DNA from: Burkholderia singularis
GTDB taxonomy: Bacteria > Pseudomonadota > Gammaproteobacteria > Burkholderiales > Burkholderiaceae
Length of the DNA stretch: 64,000 nucleotides
Assembly (NCBI RefSeq): GCF_900176645.1
Contig: NZ_FXAN01000046.1
Location: 1-64,000, forward strand
Reading direction: 5' to 3'
Shown here: in pieces, positions 1 to 8,817 of the stretch
Layout: each line of letters begins with the position of its first letter
Position numbering within the stretch: position 1 is the stretch's first letter
Program-made: the position numbers and the translations under genes
Notes under the pieces: generated by a model
What the model was told of the DNA's origin: nothing
Database searches by the model: none
Seen by the model: only the letters and a program-made list of their open reading frames with translations

Positions 1-149
1 AGCGACGCGTCGAACTGATCCCACGGAATGTCCTTCTCCATGTCCCAGCGGACCGCTTCGAGCGACTTGTAAAGCTCCGGATAAAGCATCATCGCGCGCT
101 TCGTCGAATGGAATGGATATGCGGCGCGCGCACCACGCCGCGCCGGCAT
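1..149 (-). CDS. Ferritin-like diiron-type protein, N-terminal fragment (cut by window edge)
   Basis: Only the first ~49 codons are inside the window; the frame is open to base 1. The reading frame contains MMLYPELYKSLEAVRWD followed by a D-I-P-W motif. This closely parallels the N-terminus of the diiron ferritin-like protein encoded at 10362-11345 (a LY...W-D-x3-D-x2-W pattern), so I read it as a paralogue in the same helical diiron family. The start is uncertain: ATG at 149 lies 8 bp after the desaturase stop and has no clear ribosome binding site, and the paired ATGs at 92 and 89 are alternatives. It lies directly downstream of the desaturase on the same strand and is probably co-transcribed. 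Metal ligands lie outside the window, so the enzymatic role is inference. Confidence 0.6.
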   Translation of the reverse strand, partial: MPARRGARAAYPFHSTKRAMMLYPELYKSLEAVRWDMEKDIPWDQFDAS

Positions 150-156
150 CGCTCAG

Positions 157-1185
157 TCATGCCGACTGTGCGGCGGCGGGCGCAGCCGCGCCGTCCGCGG
201 CCGGGGCGTCATGCGCCTCACTGCCCGCGCTGCCGTGCGCGTTGTCGGGCATATCGTCGATCACGCGCGGCGCGAGCGTGCCGCACAGCAGCGCACGATA
301 AAACTCGCGGTAAGTCGCGTGATAGTGACGAATATGCGGCGCGATCGCGCCATGCAGATCGTGCAGACGCTCGATCGGCAGATTCGGCATCAGGTGATGC
401 TCGACATGATAGTTGTTGCCGTTCGTCAACCACGTCATGAATGCGTTGCTGACGATGGTGCGGGTGTTGACGAAAGCATCGGTGCTGGTCAGATCGCAGC
501 GGTAGTGCTCGGGCATCTCGATCAACGCATGCACGGGCGCCGCAACGAACACGAGCGGCACGAGCCATGCCCAGACGACGAACGCATCGTGTAACGCGAT
601 CGACACGCCCGCCAATATGGCAATCGCGGCTGCCATCAATAGGTAATCCCGACGAATCGCCCGCGACACCAGCGGATTGTCGTTGAAGCGCGCGCCCGGC
701 ACGAACAGCTTGGCGATCTGCTTGACGAACTGCAGATAATGCGCGGCCATCGACAGCCGCCACAGCCACCGCCCCACCGATACGACCGGATTCGCGCCGT
801 ACTGATCGCCGTAATCGAAGAATTCTTTATTGTCGGGGGTGCCGAGCAGACGATGGTGACGCAGATGGCTGTCCTGATACGCGTGAAACGAAACCAGCAT
901 CGGCAGCCCGAGCAGCACGCCAGACACGATATTGAAGCGTTTGTTTCGGAAGCCTTGATAATGCAACGCCTGATGCTGAAGCTCGACGCCATGCGCAAAC
1001 ATCACACCGAGCAGGACGACGCCGAGCACCTTCAGCACGACATGCGGCGACAGCGCGAGCATCGCGCCGTGCACGATCAACGTGGCATAAACGGCAAGCT
1101 TGAGCCCAAAGGCAATGCCGCTCGGCCGACTCTTCAAGTCGACGGACGATTTGAGTCGAGCGGCAAGCGATGACGTGACGGACAA
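157..1185 (-). CDS. Membrane fatty acid desaturase
   Basis: Integral-membrane diiron fatty acid desaturase family, which introduces double bonds or hydroxyls into acyl chains. The three histidine boxes are present: HGVELQHQALH (about residues 65-75), HLRHH (107-111) and HVEHH (260-264), separated by hydrophobic segments. I chose the TTG at 1185 (342 aa) because AAGGAG lies 6 bp upstream of it; the longer frame reaching 1392 has no such site and its extra N-terminus looks non-coding. The gene diverges from the fatty-acyl-AMP ligase operon and precedes a ferritin-like gene. In this context it probably desaturates the acyl chain built by the neighbouring cluster, by analogy with AMP ligase/desaturase/ACP trios of alkyne and polyyne pathways. 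Substrate unknown. Confidence 0.85.
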   Translation of the reverse strand: MSVTSSLAARLKSSVDLKSRPSGIAFGLKLAVYATLIVHGAMLALSPHVVLKVLGVVLLGVMFAHGVELQHQALHYQGFRNKRFNIVSGVLLGLPMLVSFHAYQDSHLRHHRLLGTPDNKEFFDYGDQYGANPVVSVGRWLWRLSMAAHYLQFVKQIAKLFVPGARFNDNPLVSRAIRRDYLLMAAAIAILAGVSIALHDAFVVWAWLVPLVFVAAPVHALIEMPEHYRCDLTSTDAFVNTRTIVSNAFMTWLTNGNNYHVEHHLMPNLPIERLHDLHGAIAPHIRHYHATYREFYRALLCGTLAPRVIDDMPDNAHGSAGSEAHDAPAADGAAAPAAAQSA

Positions 1186-1537
1186 AGCGATCTCCTTGAC
1201 CAGACAGGTCTGGCGCATTTGATACGGCGGCTCGCGCACGACACGGCACGATGTGTCGACGCCCGGATGCGGCCGCGTGTCGGGGTGCATTGTTCTGGGA
1301 GTCGCCCGGCCGTACAAACGAATTTTCCGAACGCATTGCATGACGCCCATGCATGATGCGCACGCCGTCCGTTCACGTAAGCGCACCGTCATCCCGCGTG
1401 GATGCGCTCAACTCATGCATTGATTGCAAAGATTGCGTTTGTCGCGTGCCCGAGATTTGACAAGAATGCCCGTCATTCGCCACACCGCGCCGCCGGTGCC
1501 AGCGTATTGCCGACGTATTCATCAAGGGGGATTCCTC
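1186..1537. promoter_or_regulatory. Divergent intergenic region between desaturase and biosynthetic operon
   Basis: About 350 bp separate the TTG start of the desaturase from the GTG start of the acyl-AMP ligase. Promoters for both directions must lie here. I see no convincing regulator operator, lux box or FNR box, and no pathway-specific regulator gene is present anywhere in the cluster. Confidence 0.5.
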
Positions 1538-3355
1538 GTGACGAAGTGCGCATCCACCATTCATCGCCTGATCGAAGCGCTCGAGAACGTGCGTGGCGCG
1601 CAGCACCAGATGACGTTCGTCGACGAATCGGGCAACGATGCGTCGATTACCTACCGGCAATTTGCGCAACAGGTGTGCCGCCATGCATGCGCATTGCACG
1701 AGCTGGGCGTGCGCGACAACGATATCGTGCTGCTTGCGCTGCCCGCGTCCATCGGGCATGCGGTCGCGATGATGGCGTGCGTGATGACGGGCGCGCTGCC
1801 GTGCACGGTGCCGCCTGCAACGAAGCGCGCGACGGCGTCGCGCCAGGTGGTCGACGTCGCGTGCGAGCTGTACCGCCCCCGCCTCGTGATCGCCGCCGAC
1901 GCCACCGCGCCCGCGTGGCGCGAAGGCGCGTTCGCCGCGACGCGCACGCGCGTCATCGACCCCGCGACACTGGAGGCCGCCGCCGCCTCGGGCGCGCATG
2001 CGCCGATCAGCGCGAAGGCCGGCCGCGATCCGCATCATATCCAGCTCACGTCCGGCTCGACGTCGTATCCGAAAGCCGCGGTGCTGAGCCACGAGAACGT
2101 GATCTCGAACGTACTGGGCATCGGTAGCTCAGTGCGTTTCGACATCGAGCGCGGCGACGGCACCGTGTCGTGGCTGCCGCTCTATCACGACATGGGGCTG
2201 CTGACGCTGCTGTCGAACATGCATTACCGCGCGCCGCTCGTCATGATGCAGCCCAACAGCTTCATCCGCAATCCGCTCGGCTGGCTGAAGAGAATCGCCG
2301 CGGCGCGCGCGACCACCACGTCGGCGCCGACCTTCGCGCTGCGCTATTGCGTGCGGCGCTTCAACGAGACCGCGATGCAAGACGTGGATCTGTCGGCGTG
2401 CCGCAATATCTTCATCGGCGGCGAACGCGTCGATCACTCGACGCTGTGCGACTTCGCCGCGACGTTCGCGCGGTACGGCCTCGACGCGTCCGCGCTGCAG
2501 CCTTGCTACGGCATGGCCGAATCGACGCTCGCGGTTTCGATGCACCGCGCGTGGCATGAGTCGCGCATCGACGGCGCGCCCTACGTGATCGCCGATTCGA
2601 TCGACAAGCGCGCGATGCTCGAGCGGCAAATCGCGCGGCGCGTCGAAATCGACGCCGGTGACGACGCGGCTCAACGCGCGCTCGCGGACCACGAAACGGT
2701 GCTGGCAATGGGCACGCCGATCGACGGCATGGCCATACGCATCGTCGGCCCCGACGGCGTCGCGCGCCCCGAGCGCAGCATTGGCGAAGTGGCGATTCGC
2801 GGCACGTCGCTGATGCTCGGCTATCTGAAGCCGGGCGACGGGACGATCGACGCGCCGCTCACCGCGGACGGCTGGTTTGCGACGGGAGACGTCGGCTACG
2901 TGTCGGACGGCCAGCTCCATATCCTCGGCCGCAAGAAGGAAATCATCATCGTGCGCGGCAGCAACTATTTTCCGCACGAGATCGAGGACGCGATTCTCGT
3001 TCATCCGGCGCTGCGCAAAAGCACCTGCATCGCGTTCGGCGTGGCGGACGACGGGACAGGCACCGAGCGCGTGGTCGTCGTGGTCGAGGCGCGGCCGGCC
3101 GATGCAACGCTCGACACCAGGCTTGCATGCCAGCAGCTGCTCGCGGCGCGAATCGGCTTTGCCGCTCAGGATCTGTGCTTCGTCGAGCCCGGCTCGCTGC
3201 CGCGCACGACGAGCGGCAAGCTGCAACGGCTGAAGTGCCGCGACTTATACGTCGCGGGCGCGCTGCCGACGACGGGCATCTCCGCCGCCGCGGCCGATCC
3301 GCGCTTTGCGCCGCCCATGGCCGAACGCGAAGCGATGCGCGGAGCGCTCGCATGA
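1538..3355 (+). CDS. Fatty-acyl-AMP ligase (FAAL-type adenylate-forming enzyme)
   Basis: ANL-superfamily enzyme of about 605 aa that activates a fatty acid as acyl-AMP, typically for transfer to an acyl carrier protein. Visible motifs are the P-loop LTSGSTSYPKA near residue 168, YGMAEST near 323, GDVGYVSDG near 450 and GRKKEIIIVRG near 464. The early text LPLYHDMGLL and the overall order fit FAAL rather than acyl-CoA synthetase. Start: GTG at 1538, preceded by AAGGGGG; the longer frame to 1424 lacks a site. Its stop overlaps the next ATG (ATGA). As first gene of the operon, and with an ACP at 8556, it probably performs chain loading. Acyl length cannot be read from sequence. Confidence 0.85.
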   Translation: MTKCASTIHRLIEALENVRGAQHQMTFVDESGNDASITYRQFAQQVCRHACALHELGVRDNDIVLLALPASIGHAVAMMACVMTGALPCTVPPATKRATASRQVVDVACELYRPRLVIAADATAPAWREGAFAATRTRVIDPATLEAAAASGAHAPISAKAGRDPHHIQLTSGSTSYPKAAVLSHENVISNVLGIGSSVRFDIERGDGTVSWLPLYHDMGLLTLLSNMHYRAPLVMMQPNSFIRNPLGWLKRIAAARATTTSAPTFALRYCVRRFNETAMQDVDLSACRNIFIGGERVDHSTLCDFAATFARYGLDASALQPCYGMAESTLAVSMHRAWHESRIDGAPYVIADSIDKRAMLERQIARRVEIDAGDDAAQRALADHETVLAMGTPIDGMAIRIVGPDGVARPERSIGEVAIRGTSLMLGYLKPGDGTIDAPLTADGWFATGDVGYVSDGQLHILGRKKEIIIVRGSNYFPHEIEDAILVHPALRKSTCIAFGVADDGTGTERVVVVVEARPADATLDTRLACQQLLAARIGFAAQDLCFVEPGSLPRTTSGKLQRLKCRDLYVAGALPTTGISAAAADPRFAPPMAEREAMRGALA

Positions 3356-4089
3356 CGCAGCCCGGCCTGAGCATGCCCCAAGCGGCGACGGGTGCCGCCC
3401 CCGTGCTCGAGCTGCGCGACGTGTCGCGCGAATACGCGGGCGCGGCGCGCGTGGTCGCCGTGCGCAGCGCTACGCTGTCGATCGGGCGCGGCGACGTCGT
3501 CGCGCTGGTCGGCCCGTCGGGCAGCGGCAAAAGCACGCTGCTCAATCTCGCAGGCTTTCTCGACGTGCCGACGTCCGGCACGCGCTGGCTCGAAGGCCGG
3601 CAGATCGACGATGCGCCGGCCACGCTCGAAGCCGTGCGCCGCGAGCGGATCGGTTTCGTGTTCCAGCATTTCAACCTGATTCCCGTGCTGTCGGCCATCG
3701 AGAACGTCGAACTTGGCTGCTTCGCGCAAGGCACGCCGCGCACGCGCCGCGAACGCGCACGCGCGATGCTCGACGCACTCGGCCTGGCGGCGCGCGAGCG
3801 GCACCGGCCAACCGAATTGTCGGGCGGCGAGCAGCAGCGCGTCGCGCTTGCGCGCGCGCTCGTGAAGGAGCCGGCGATCGTGATCGCCGACGAGCCCACC
3901 GCGAGCCTCGACAGCGCGAACGCGCATGCCGTGGCCGAACTCGTGCTGACGATCAACCGCACGTTCGGCACGGCCTTTCTGATCGCGTCGCACGACGAAC
4001 GTCTGTGCGCGCGCCTGCCGCAACGCATCGAGATGCGCGACGGCATACCGGGAGCAAACCGTGAACTGGTCGATGTTTGCGTGGCGTAA
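3352..4089 (+). CDS. ABC transporter ATPase, LolD/MacB family
   Basis: 245-aa ATP-binding subunit. Walker A GPSGSGKST lies near residue 54, the Q-loop in FVFQHFNLIP, the signature LSGGEQQR near 155 and the Walker B IVIADEP with the following TASLD. These are hallmarks of the LolD/MacB/FtsE branch, which works with FtsX-fold permeases to move lipids, lipoproteins or hydrophobic compounds out of the inner membrane. It overlaps the ligase by ATGA and the permease by 29 bp. It probably forms an export machine with the next three genes, carrying the cluster product rather than serving housekeeping lipoprotein sorting (inference from context). Confidence 0.9.
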   Translation: MTQPGLSMPQAATGAAPVLELRDVSREYAGAARVVAVRSATLSIGRGDVVALVGPSGSGKSTLLNLAGFLDVPTSGTRWLEGRQIDDAPATLEAVRRERIGFVFQHFNLIPVLSAIENVELGCFAQGTPRTRRERARAMLDALGLAARERHRPTELSGGEQQRVALARALVKEPAIVIADEPTASLDSANAHAVAELVLTINRTFGTAFLIASHDERLCARLPQRIEMRDGIPGANRELVDVCVA

Positions 4090-5278
4090 TCTCTGGCGCA
4101 ACTCGCGCCGCACCGTGCTGACGATGGCGATGATCGGCGTGGCCGCGTTCGCCGCGAGCATCGCGCTCGGCTATGTGATCGCGACGTTCGACGCGGTACG
4201 CGAAGGCTCGATCGACAGCGGCGTCGGGCACGTGCAGGTGATGCATCGCGGCTATCTCGATCTGATCGGCGAGCGGCCGCTGCAATACGGGCTCACCGCC
4301 GACGAGCAGGCCGCCGCGCGGCGCGCGCTCGCCTCGCTGCCGGGCGTGGCGACCACGGCCCGCGAAATCGACTTCGACGGCCTGATCTCGAACGGCGATC
4401 TGAGCTACGGCTTCGTCGGCGTCGGCGTCGAGCCGCAGCGCGAGCCGCCGGGCTATTTCGATTACCACGCGGTGCAAGCCGGCCGCTATCTCGCGCCCGC
4501 GGGCGCGGGCACCGAACTGGTCGTCGGCGCGGAGTTGGCGCGCAAGCTCGGCGTGCACGTCGGCTCGGTCGTGCAGCTGATGGCATCGACCGCGCACGGC
4601 GGCATCAACGCGACGGATGCGCAGATCGTCGGCGTGATGAGCACCGGCAACAAGGATGTCGACGAACGGATCGTCAACGTGACGCTGCCGGCCGCGCAAG
4701 CGCTGCTGCGCACCGACCGGATCTCGCGCGTGGCCGTGTTCCTCGATCGCACCCGCGCGACGCCCGCCGCGGCGGCCACGCTGCGCGGCGCGCTGCCCGC
4801 GCTCGACGTGCGCACCTGGGATCAGCTCGTATCGCTGTACCACCAGGTGGTCTCGCTGTACCGCAACCAGTTTTCCGTATTCGGCGCGATTCTGTCGGTG
4901 ACGATTCTGCTGTCGATGAGCAACTGGATTCTGATGAGCATCGTCGAGCGGCGCCGTGAGATTTCGACGCTGCGCGCGCTCGGCGTGCCCGCCGGCACCG
5001 TGCGCGGCGTGCTGATCCGAGAAACCGCCCTGCTCGGCTTGCTCGGCGCGGCAACCGGCATCGCAGCCGCGCTGCTCGCAATGCTCGCGCTGAACCACGC
5101 GCAAATCCATCTGCCGCCGCCTCCCGGCCGCGTCAAGCCGATCCTGCTCGAATTCGCGGTGTCGCCGGCGGCGCTCGCGATCGTCGAGGGCGCGTTCATC
5201 GCGCTCGGCGTCGCGGCCGCCGGCCTCGCCACCGCCGGGCTCGCCAAGCGAAACATCCTCGAAGGACTCGCGTCATGA
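4061..5278 (+). CDS. FtsX-family ABC permease (LolC/E, MacB-like)
   Basis: 405 aa. One N-terminal membrane helix (about residues 20-40) follows the basic WRNLWRNSRRT start, then comes a long periplasmic domain, then three C-terminal helices starting at about residue 265. This is the four-helix FtsX/MacB fold. The segment VERRREISTLRALG after the second helix is typical of this permease family. Start: GTG at 4061 with a GGGAG site upstream, inside the end of the ATPase gene. It probably dimerises and extracts a lipid substrate from the inner membrane for hand-off to the LolA-like protein encoded next. Confidence 0.88.
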   Translation: MNWSMFAWRNLWRNSRRTVLTMAMIGVAAFAASIALGYVIATFDAVREGSIDSGVGHVQVMHRGYLDLIGERPLQYGLTADEQAAARRALASLPGVATTAREIDFDGLISNGDLSYGFVGVGVEPQREPPGYFDYHAVQAGRYLAPAGAGTELVVGAELARKLGVHVGSVVQLMASTAHGGINATDAQIVGVMSTGNKDVDERIVNVTLPAAQALLRTDRISRVAVFLDRTRATPAAAATLRGALPALDVRTWDQLVSLYHQVVSLYRNQFSVFGAILSVTILLSMSNWILMSIVERRREISTLRALGVPAGTVRGVLIRETALLGLLGAATGIAAALLAMLALNHAQIHLPPPPGRVKPILLEFAVSPAALAIVEGAFIALGVAAAGLATAGLAKRNILEGLAS

Positions 5279-6036
5279 TCTACCCCCGTATTACGCCGCG
5301 CTCGGCCGCCTTCGCCGTTGCCTTCGCGCTCGCCGTCAGCACGGCCGCCCACGCGTCCGAGCCGCCCAGCGCCCAGGCGCTGCTGGCGCGCGCGGATGCG
5401 TACCGGAGCACCTCGTCCGATACGCAAACCCAGATCCGGATCACCAATCTCGTAAGCGGCCAGCCCAACGACGCGACGCGCTATCTCGTCTACACACGCG
5501 GCAACGGCGATACGCTCGCGCTGACGAAGAGCGGCGAAAACAGCGGCCAGAAATATCTGGCGACCACGCTGGGCCACTGGTTCTACGTGCCGAACACCCG
5601 CAGCGCCGTGCGCATCAACGGCATGCAGCGGCTGCAAGGCGAAGTCGTGATCAGCGACATCACGCGCACGCACTGGGCCGACAGCTACCGGGCAACGGCC
5701 GCGCCGGGCACGACGACGATCGGCGGCAAGAGCGCCACCGAACTCGATTTGAGCGCGGCCGATCCGGACAACGTGTATCCGACGATCAAGCTGTGGATCG
5801 CGGCGGATTCCGACGCGCCCGTGCGCGCGCAATTCTTCCTGGCGAGCGGGCTGCTGTTTCGCAGCGCGGATTTTTCCGCGCCGGTCGTCGTCAACGGCCG
5901 CCAGGTGATCCGCCAGATCACGTACCGCAATGAAGTCGAGAAGCAGCGCGCGAGCGTCGTCGATATCCTCGACGGCGAGCCGCACCGGATTCCGTCGGGC
6001 TGGTTCAACCCCGACACGCTCGCCGATGGCCATTGA
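5275..6036 (+). CDS. LolA-like periplasmic outer-membrane lipoprotein-sorting protein
   Basis: 253 aa with an N-terminal signal peptide (hydrophobic stretch ending in A-H-A-S near residue 28). The mature part has the alternating beta-strand pattern and the GHWFYVPNTRSAVRI / GEVVISDITRTHW segments of the COG2834 'outer membrane lipoprotein-sorting protein' family, which shares the LolA half-barrel fold. Its ATG overlaps the permease stop. Proteins of this family commonly sit next to FtsX- or MMPL-type exporters and ferry hydrophobic cargo through the periplasm. Here it links the inner-membrane ABC unit to the outer-membrane barrel that follows. Cargo is inferred to be the cluster product. Confidence 0.82.
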   Translation: MIYPRITPRSAAFAVAFALAVSTAAHASEPPSAQALLARADAYRSTSSDTQTQIRITNLVSGQPNDATRYLVYTRGNGDTLALTKSGENSGQKYLATTLGHWFYVPNTRSAVRINGMQRLQGEVVISDITRTHWADSYRATAAPGTTTIGGKSATELDLSAADPDNVYPTIKLWIAADSDAPVRAQFFLASGLLFRSADFSAPVVVNGRQVIRQITYRNEVEKQRASVVDILDGEPHRIPSGWFNPDTLADGH

Positions 6037-7360
6037 GGCAAACCGCGATGCAAAGCGCGCTCGTTCATCCTCCCCGCCGGTCGCCGCGACACGCCGTCCG
6101 TGGCGACGTTGCGCTGCGCTCTGGCTGCCAGTTGCGCTTGCGTGCCACTGCGGCATCGCGCAAGCAGACACGTTGATGGATCAGCTCGCGACCCTCAACG
6201 GCATCGGCTACGCCCGCTCGGTCGACTTTACGGGCGGCCGCGCGCTGCTGTCGAACCTGCTCGGCAGCGAGCCGCGCGCGCATCAGGAAATCGGCGCGAT
6301 CGTGCGGATCGACGGCGATAACCTGTTCGTGAACGCGCGCGCCGTCGCGAGCGACCACTCGCTCGGCGCTCAGGCGTCGCGCTTGAACGAAGCCGGCGTG
6401 CGCTACGCGTTCGACGACGGCTTCACCGTCACGGCCGGCAAGCGGATCGACACGCTAGACACGTCGCAGGCGTTCTTTCCGCTTGGCTTCTTCCAGAAGC
6501 GCCCGTCGACGGCCGATATCTACGACCGCTACGGCGACGTGGAAGGCACGCCGCTCGTCGAGGCCAAATGGGTCGGCGAGCGCGCGACGCTGCAATTGAT
6601 TGCCGGCCAGAACCGCACGTTGAGGCGCGACGTCGACAATCGCGAGGTCAGCGGCGCGACGCAGATCCTGCGCGGCGCGACCCAGTGGCCGGGCGGCTCC
6701 GCCGCGCTGCTGTTCGGCCGCCACGCCGGCCGCGGCGGCGCGGGCGCGACGCTGTCGTTCGACGTCGGCGCATCCAGCACGGTGTACGCGAGCAGTTGGA
6801 TCGAGCGCGGCTCCACTCGGCCGGTGCCCGCGTTCATCACGCACGGCACGCCGTTCGATGCGCAACACGCATACGACGCCGTCGATCGCCGCGGCGATCG
6901 CCAATACATGTGGCGCAGCGCGCTCGGCATGCAAAGCGCGCTGCCCGGCAATCTGTCGCTGATCGTCGAATGGTCGCACGACGAGGCGCGCTTCGACGCG
7001 AGCCAGTGGCGCCAGCTCACCGCCGCGATCCGCGCGAACAACGCGCGGCTGGCCGCCGCGCCGGGCGCGGCGCTGGCCGGGCTCGGCGCGACGGCGAACT
7101 ACGTCAGCGTCGACGGCAGCCTGCGCGACTACTTTTTCGCGCGGCTCGGCAAGAAGATCGGGCGCGTCGAGTACTCGGTGCGCGGCGTCTACTCGCCGCA
7201 GGACAAAGGCTTGCTCGCGATCGCGCAGGCCGTCGCCGATATCGGCAAGCGCACAAGCGTCGACATCGCCGTCACCCATGCATTCGCCAGCGCCGGCTCC
7301 GAATACCGGGCAATCGGCCTTAGCACCGAAATCGACGCCGCCCTGCGCGTGCGCTTCTGA
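6026..7360 (+). CDS. Outer-membrane beta-barrel protein of the export module
   Basis: About 444 aa. A basic N-terminus and hydrophobic stretch end in GIAQADT, consistent with secretion. The rest shows amphipathic alternation and ends in ALRVRF, with the terminal Phe typical of outer-membrane barrels. I do not recognise a named family with certainty; it resembles DUF-type porin-like proteins found next to COG2834 proteins. The ATG at 6026 overlaps the LolA-like stop. With the three preceding genes it completes an inner membrane-periplasm-outer membrane route. Alternative: an ordinary porin-like protein recruited to the locus. Confidence 0.72.
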   Translation: MAIEANRDAKRARSSSPPVAATRRPWRRCAALWLPVALACHCGIAQADTLMDQLATLNGIGYARSVDFTGGRALLSNLLGSEPRAHQEIGAIVRIDGDNLFVNARAVASDHSLGAQASRLNEAGVRYAFDDGFTVTAGKRIDTLDTSQAFFPLGFFQKRPSTADIYDRYGDVEGTPLVEAKWVGERATLQLIAGQNRTLRRDVDNREVSGATQILRGATQWPGGSAALLFGRHAGRGGAGATLSFDVGASSTVYASSWIERGSTRPVPAFITHGTPFDAQHAYDAVDRRGDRQYMWRSALGMQSALPGNLSLIVEWSHDEARFDASQWRQLTAAIRANNARLAAAPGAALAGLGATANYVSVDGSLRDYFFARLGKKIGRVEYSVRGVYSPQDKGLLAIAQAVADIGKRTSVDIAVTHAFASAGSEYRAIGLSTEIDAALRVRF

Positions 7361-7373
7361 CAGGAAACCGCTC

Positions 7374-8462
7374 ATGTCCACACTTTCGCTCGCCCCCGCA
7401 CGCCCGACGCCGACGGCAGTGCCGCGCGTGGCCGAACGCGCCGCTTATCCGGTGCTGCGCCATCTCGGCATGCTCGGCGATACGCCCCGCCAAGCCGTCG
7501 AGCTGATCGAAGCCGCCGCCGTGCGTCTGCTCGACAGCGAGATGGTGATCGCGCTCGATGCAGCGCTTGCCCAGGCGCTGCCGGACTCGGGCGCGTCGAC
7601 GCCGCTTCGCCACGACGAGGCGCCGCTCACCGAGGCCCTGCTCGAGCGAATCGAACACGAAGGGTTGCACGCGCTTTTCAAGCCGTTCATGCGCGCGTTC
7701 ATCCGGATCATGTTCGGACTGTTCTTCTCGGAAGACCAAAACCGCCGCGCGTGCGACTGCATCGACTCGGGCCATCAGTTCGCGTTCCTGATGAGCGACG
7801 GCGGCGGCCCGACGCTCGCCGCATGGCGCACGCTCGCGCGCAGCGATGCCAGCGGCCTCTCGCTGAGCGTCGACAAGGTCTGGGGCATCGAGGCGCAGCG
7901 CGACTGCATGGCCGTGATCGCCGCGCGGCTGCCCGGCGTGATGTTTCCGGCCGCGTATCTGGTATGGCCGGACGAATACCGCAAGCTCGCCCGGCAGACG
8001 TTCGGCGCGCCGTTTCTCGCCGGCCATCTACAACTCGCGAACGTGAGTGGCACGGTGCGCGTGTTCGCCGACGATCGGCTGCGCATCGGCGGGCCGACCG
8101 TGTTCAATAAGTATCTGACGGTCGTGCGCCCGTATTTCGTCCGCGCGCTAATGGCGCACGTCGGCTGGCTCGAACGAAGCGCTCGCGTGTCGCTCGACGC
8201 CGACGCGCGCGCGCTGCATCGCTTCATCGCCGAGGCCGCGCGCAGCCAGACGGAACTCGAGCACTACAGCTTCGGCAAGGTGCAGCGCGTGCTGGCGATC
8301 AAGCTGCTGTCCAACGAGTTTCTGGGCGCGCTCGTGCGCAACGGCGCCGTCGCGGCGTTCGACGATCAGCGCGATCTGCTCGCGTTCACGAAGATGGAAG
8401 GCAGCTCCTACCGCTGCTATCACGAGCTTCGCAAGAGCGTGCGCAGCGCAGCCGGCAGTTGA
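7374..8462 (+). CDS. Degenerate acyl-CoA dehydrogenase-like protein
   Basis: 362 aa, ATG preceded by AGGAAA. The segment LMSDGGGPTLAAWRTLAR followed by SLSVDKVWGIEA mimics the acyl-CoA dehydrogenase signature region (GSD...T.A...W.LNG.K.WITN), and the C-terminal helical half is compatible. Length and the missing classical catalytic Glu context suggest a diverged member. It may act on ACP-bound rather than CoA-bound chains, as seen for dehydrogenases in some polyketide and lipopeptide loci. It sits between the export module and the ACP. Assignment is by motif resemblance only; a structural prediction would settle it. Confidence 0.55.
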   Translation: MSTLSLAPARPTPTAVPRVAERAAYPVLRHLGMLGDTPRQAVELIEAAAVRLLDSEMVIALDAALAQALPDSGASTPLRHDEAPLTEALLERIEHEGLHALFKPFMRAFIRIMFGLFFSEDQNRRACDCIDSGHQFAFLMSDGGGPTLAAWRTLARSDASGLSLSVDKVWGIEAQRDCMAVIAARLPGVMFPAAYLVWPDEYRKLARQTFGAPFLAGHLQLANVSGTVRVFADDRLRIGGPTVFNKYLTVVRPYFVRALMAHVGWLERSARVSLDADARALHRFIAEAARSQTELEHYSFGKVQRVLAIKLLSNEFLGALVRNGAVAAFDDQRDLLAFTKMEGSSYRCYHELRKSVRSAAGS

Positions 8463-8474
8463 CCGGCCGTTCCC

Positions 8475-8498
8475 GATTCCGATTCCGATTCCGATTCA
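8475..8498. repeat. Hexanucleotide GATTCC microsatellite
   Basis: Three perfect GATTCC units plus a fourth ending in A, in the 93-bp gap between the dehydrogenase-like gene and the ACP gene. It lies about 60 bp upstream of the ACP start, so unit changes would alter the leader but not a reading frame. Related degenerate GATTCC units recur at 25440-25570. Confidence 0.85.
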
Positions 8499-8555
8499 CC
8501 CGTTTACCACGACGCAACCACGAAGCAACCACGACACGATATAAGGAGCCTCAAC

Positions 8556-8810
8556 ATGACGACCCAAAACGTTCCGGCCAACGCCCTCGACATCCTCGCG
8601 CGCGAAGTCGCGAAGATTCTCAACGTCGAAACCGTCGATACGCACGCCGGCATCGGCGAGCTGGGCATCGATTCGTTGAACATCGTCGAGCTGATCGTAT
8701 TCTGCGAGCAGCTTTACGGATCGATCGACCCGGAAGCGCTGAACATCACGCAGTACACGACGCTGCAGCAGCTCGACACGCAGTTGCGCCACCAGCAGCA
8801 CGCTGCCTGA
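8556..8810 (+). CDS. Acyl carrier protein
   Basis: 84 aa. The phosphopantetheine attachment motif GELGIDSLNIVEL places the modified serine at residue 40. ATG follows ATAAGGAG. A discrete ACP next to KAS III-like genes and an acyl-AMP ligase implies that the chain is built while tethered to this protein. The phosphopantetheinyl transferase and any releasing thioesterase are not in the window, so they must be supplied elsewhere, or release is by another chemistry. Confidence 0.92.
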   Translation: MTTQNVPANALDILAREVAKILNVETVDTHAGIGELGIDSLNIVELIVFCEQLYGSIDPEALNITQYTTLQQLDTQLRHQQHAA

Positions 8811-8817
8811 CGCCGCG

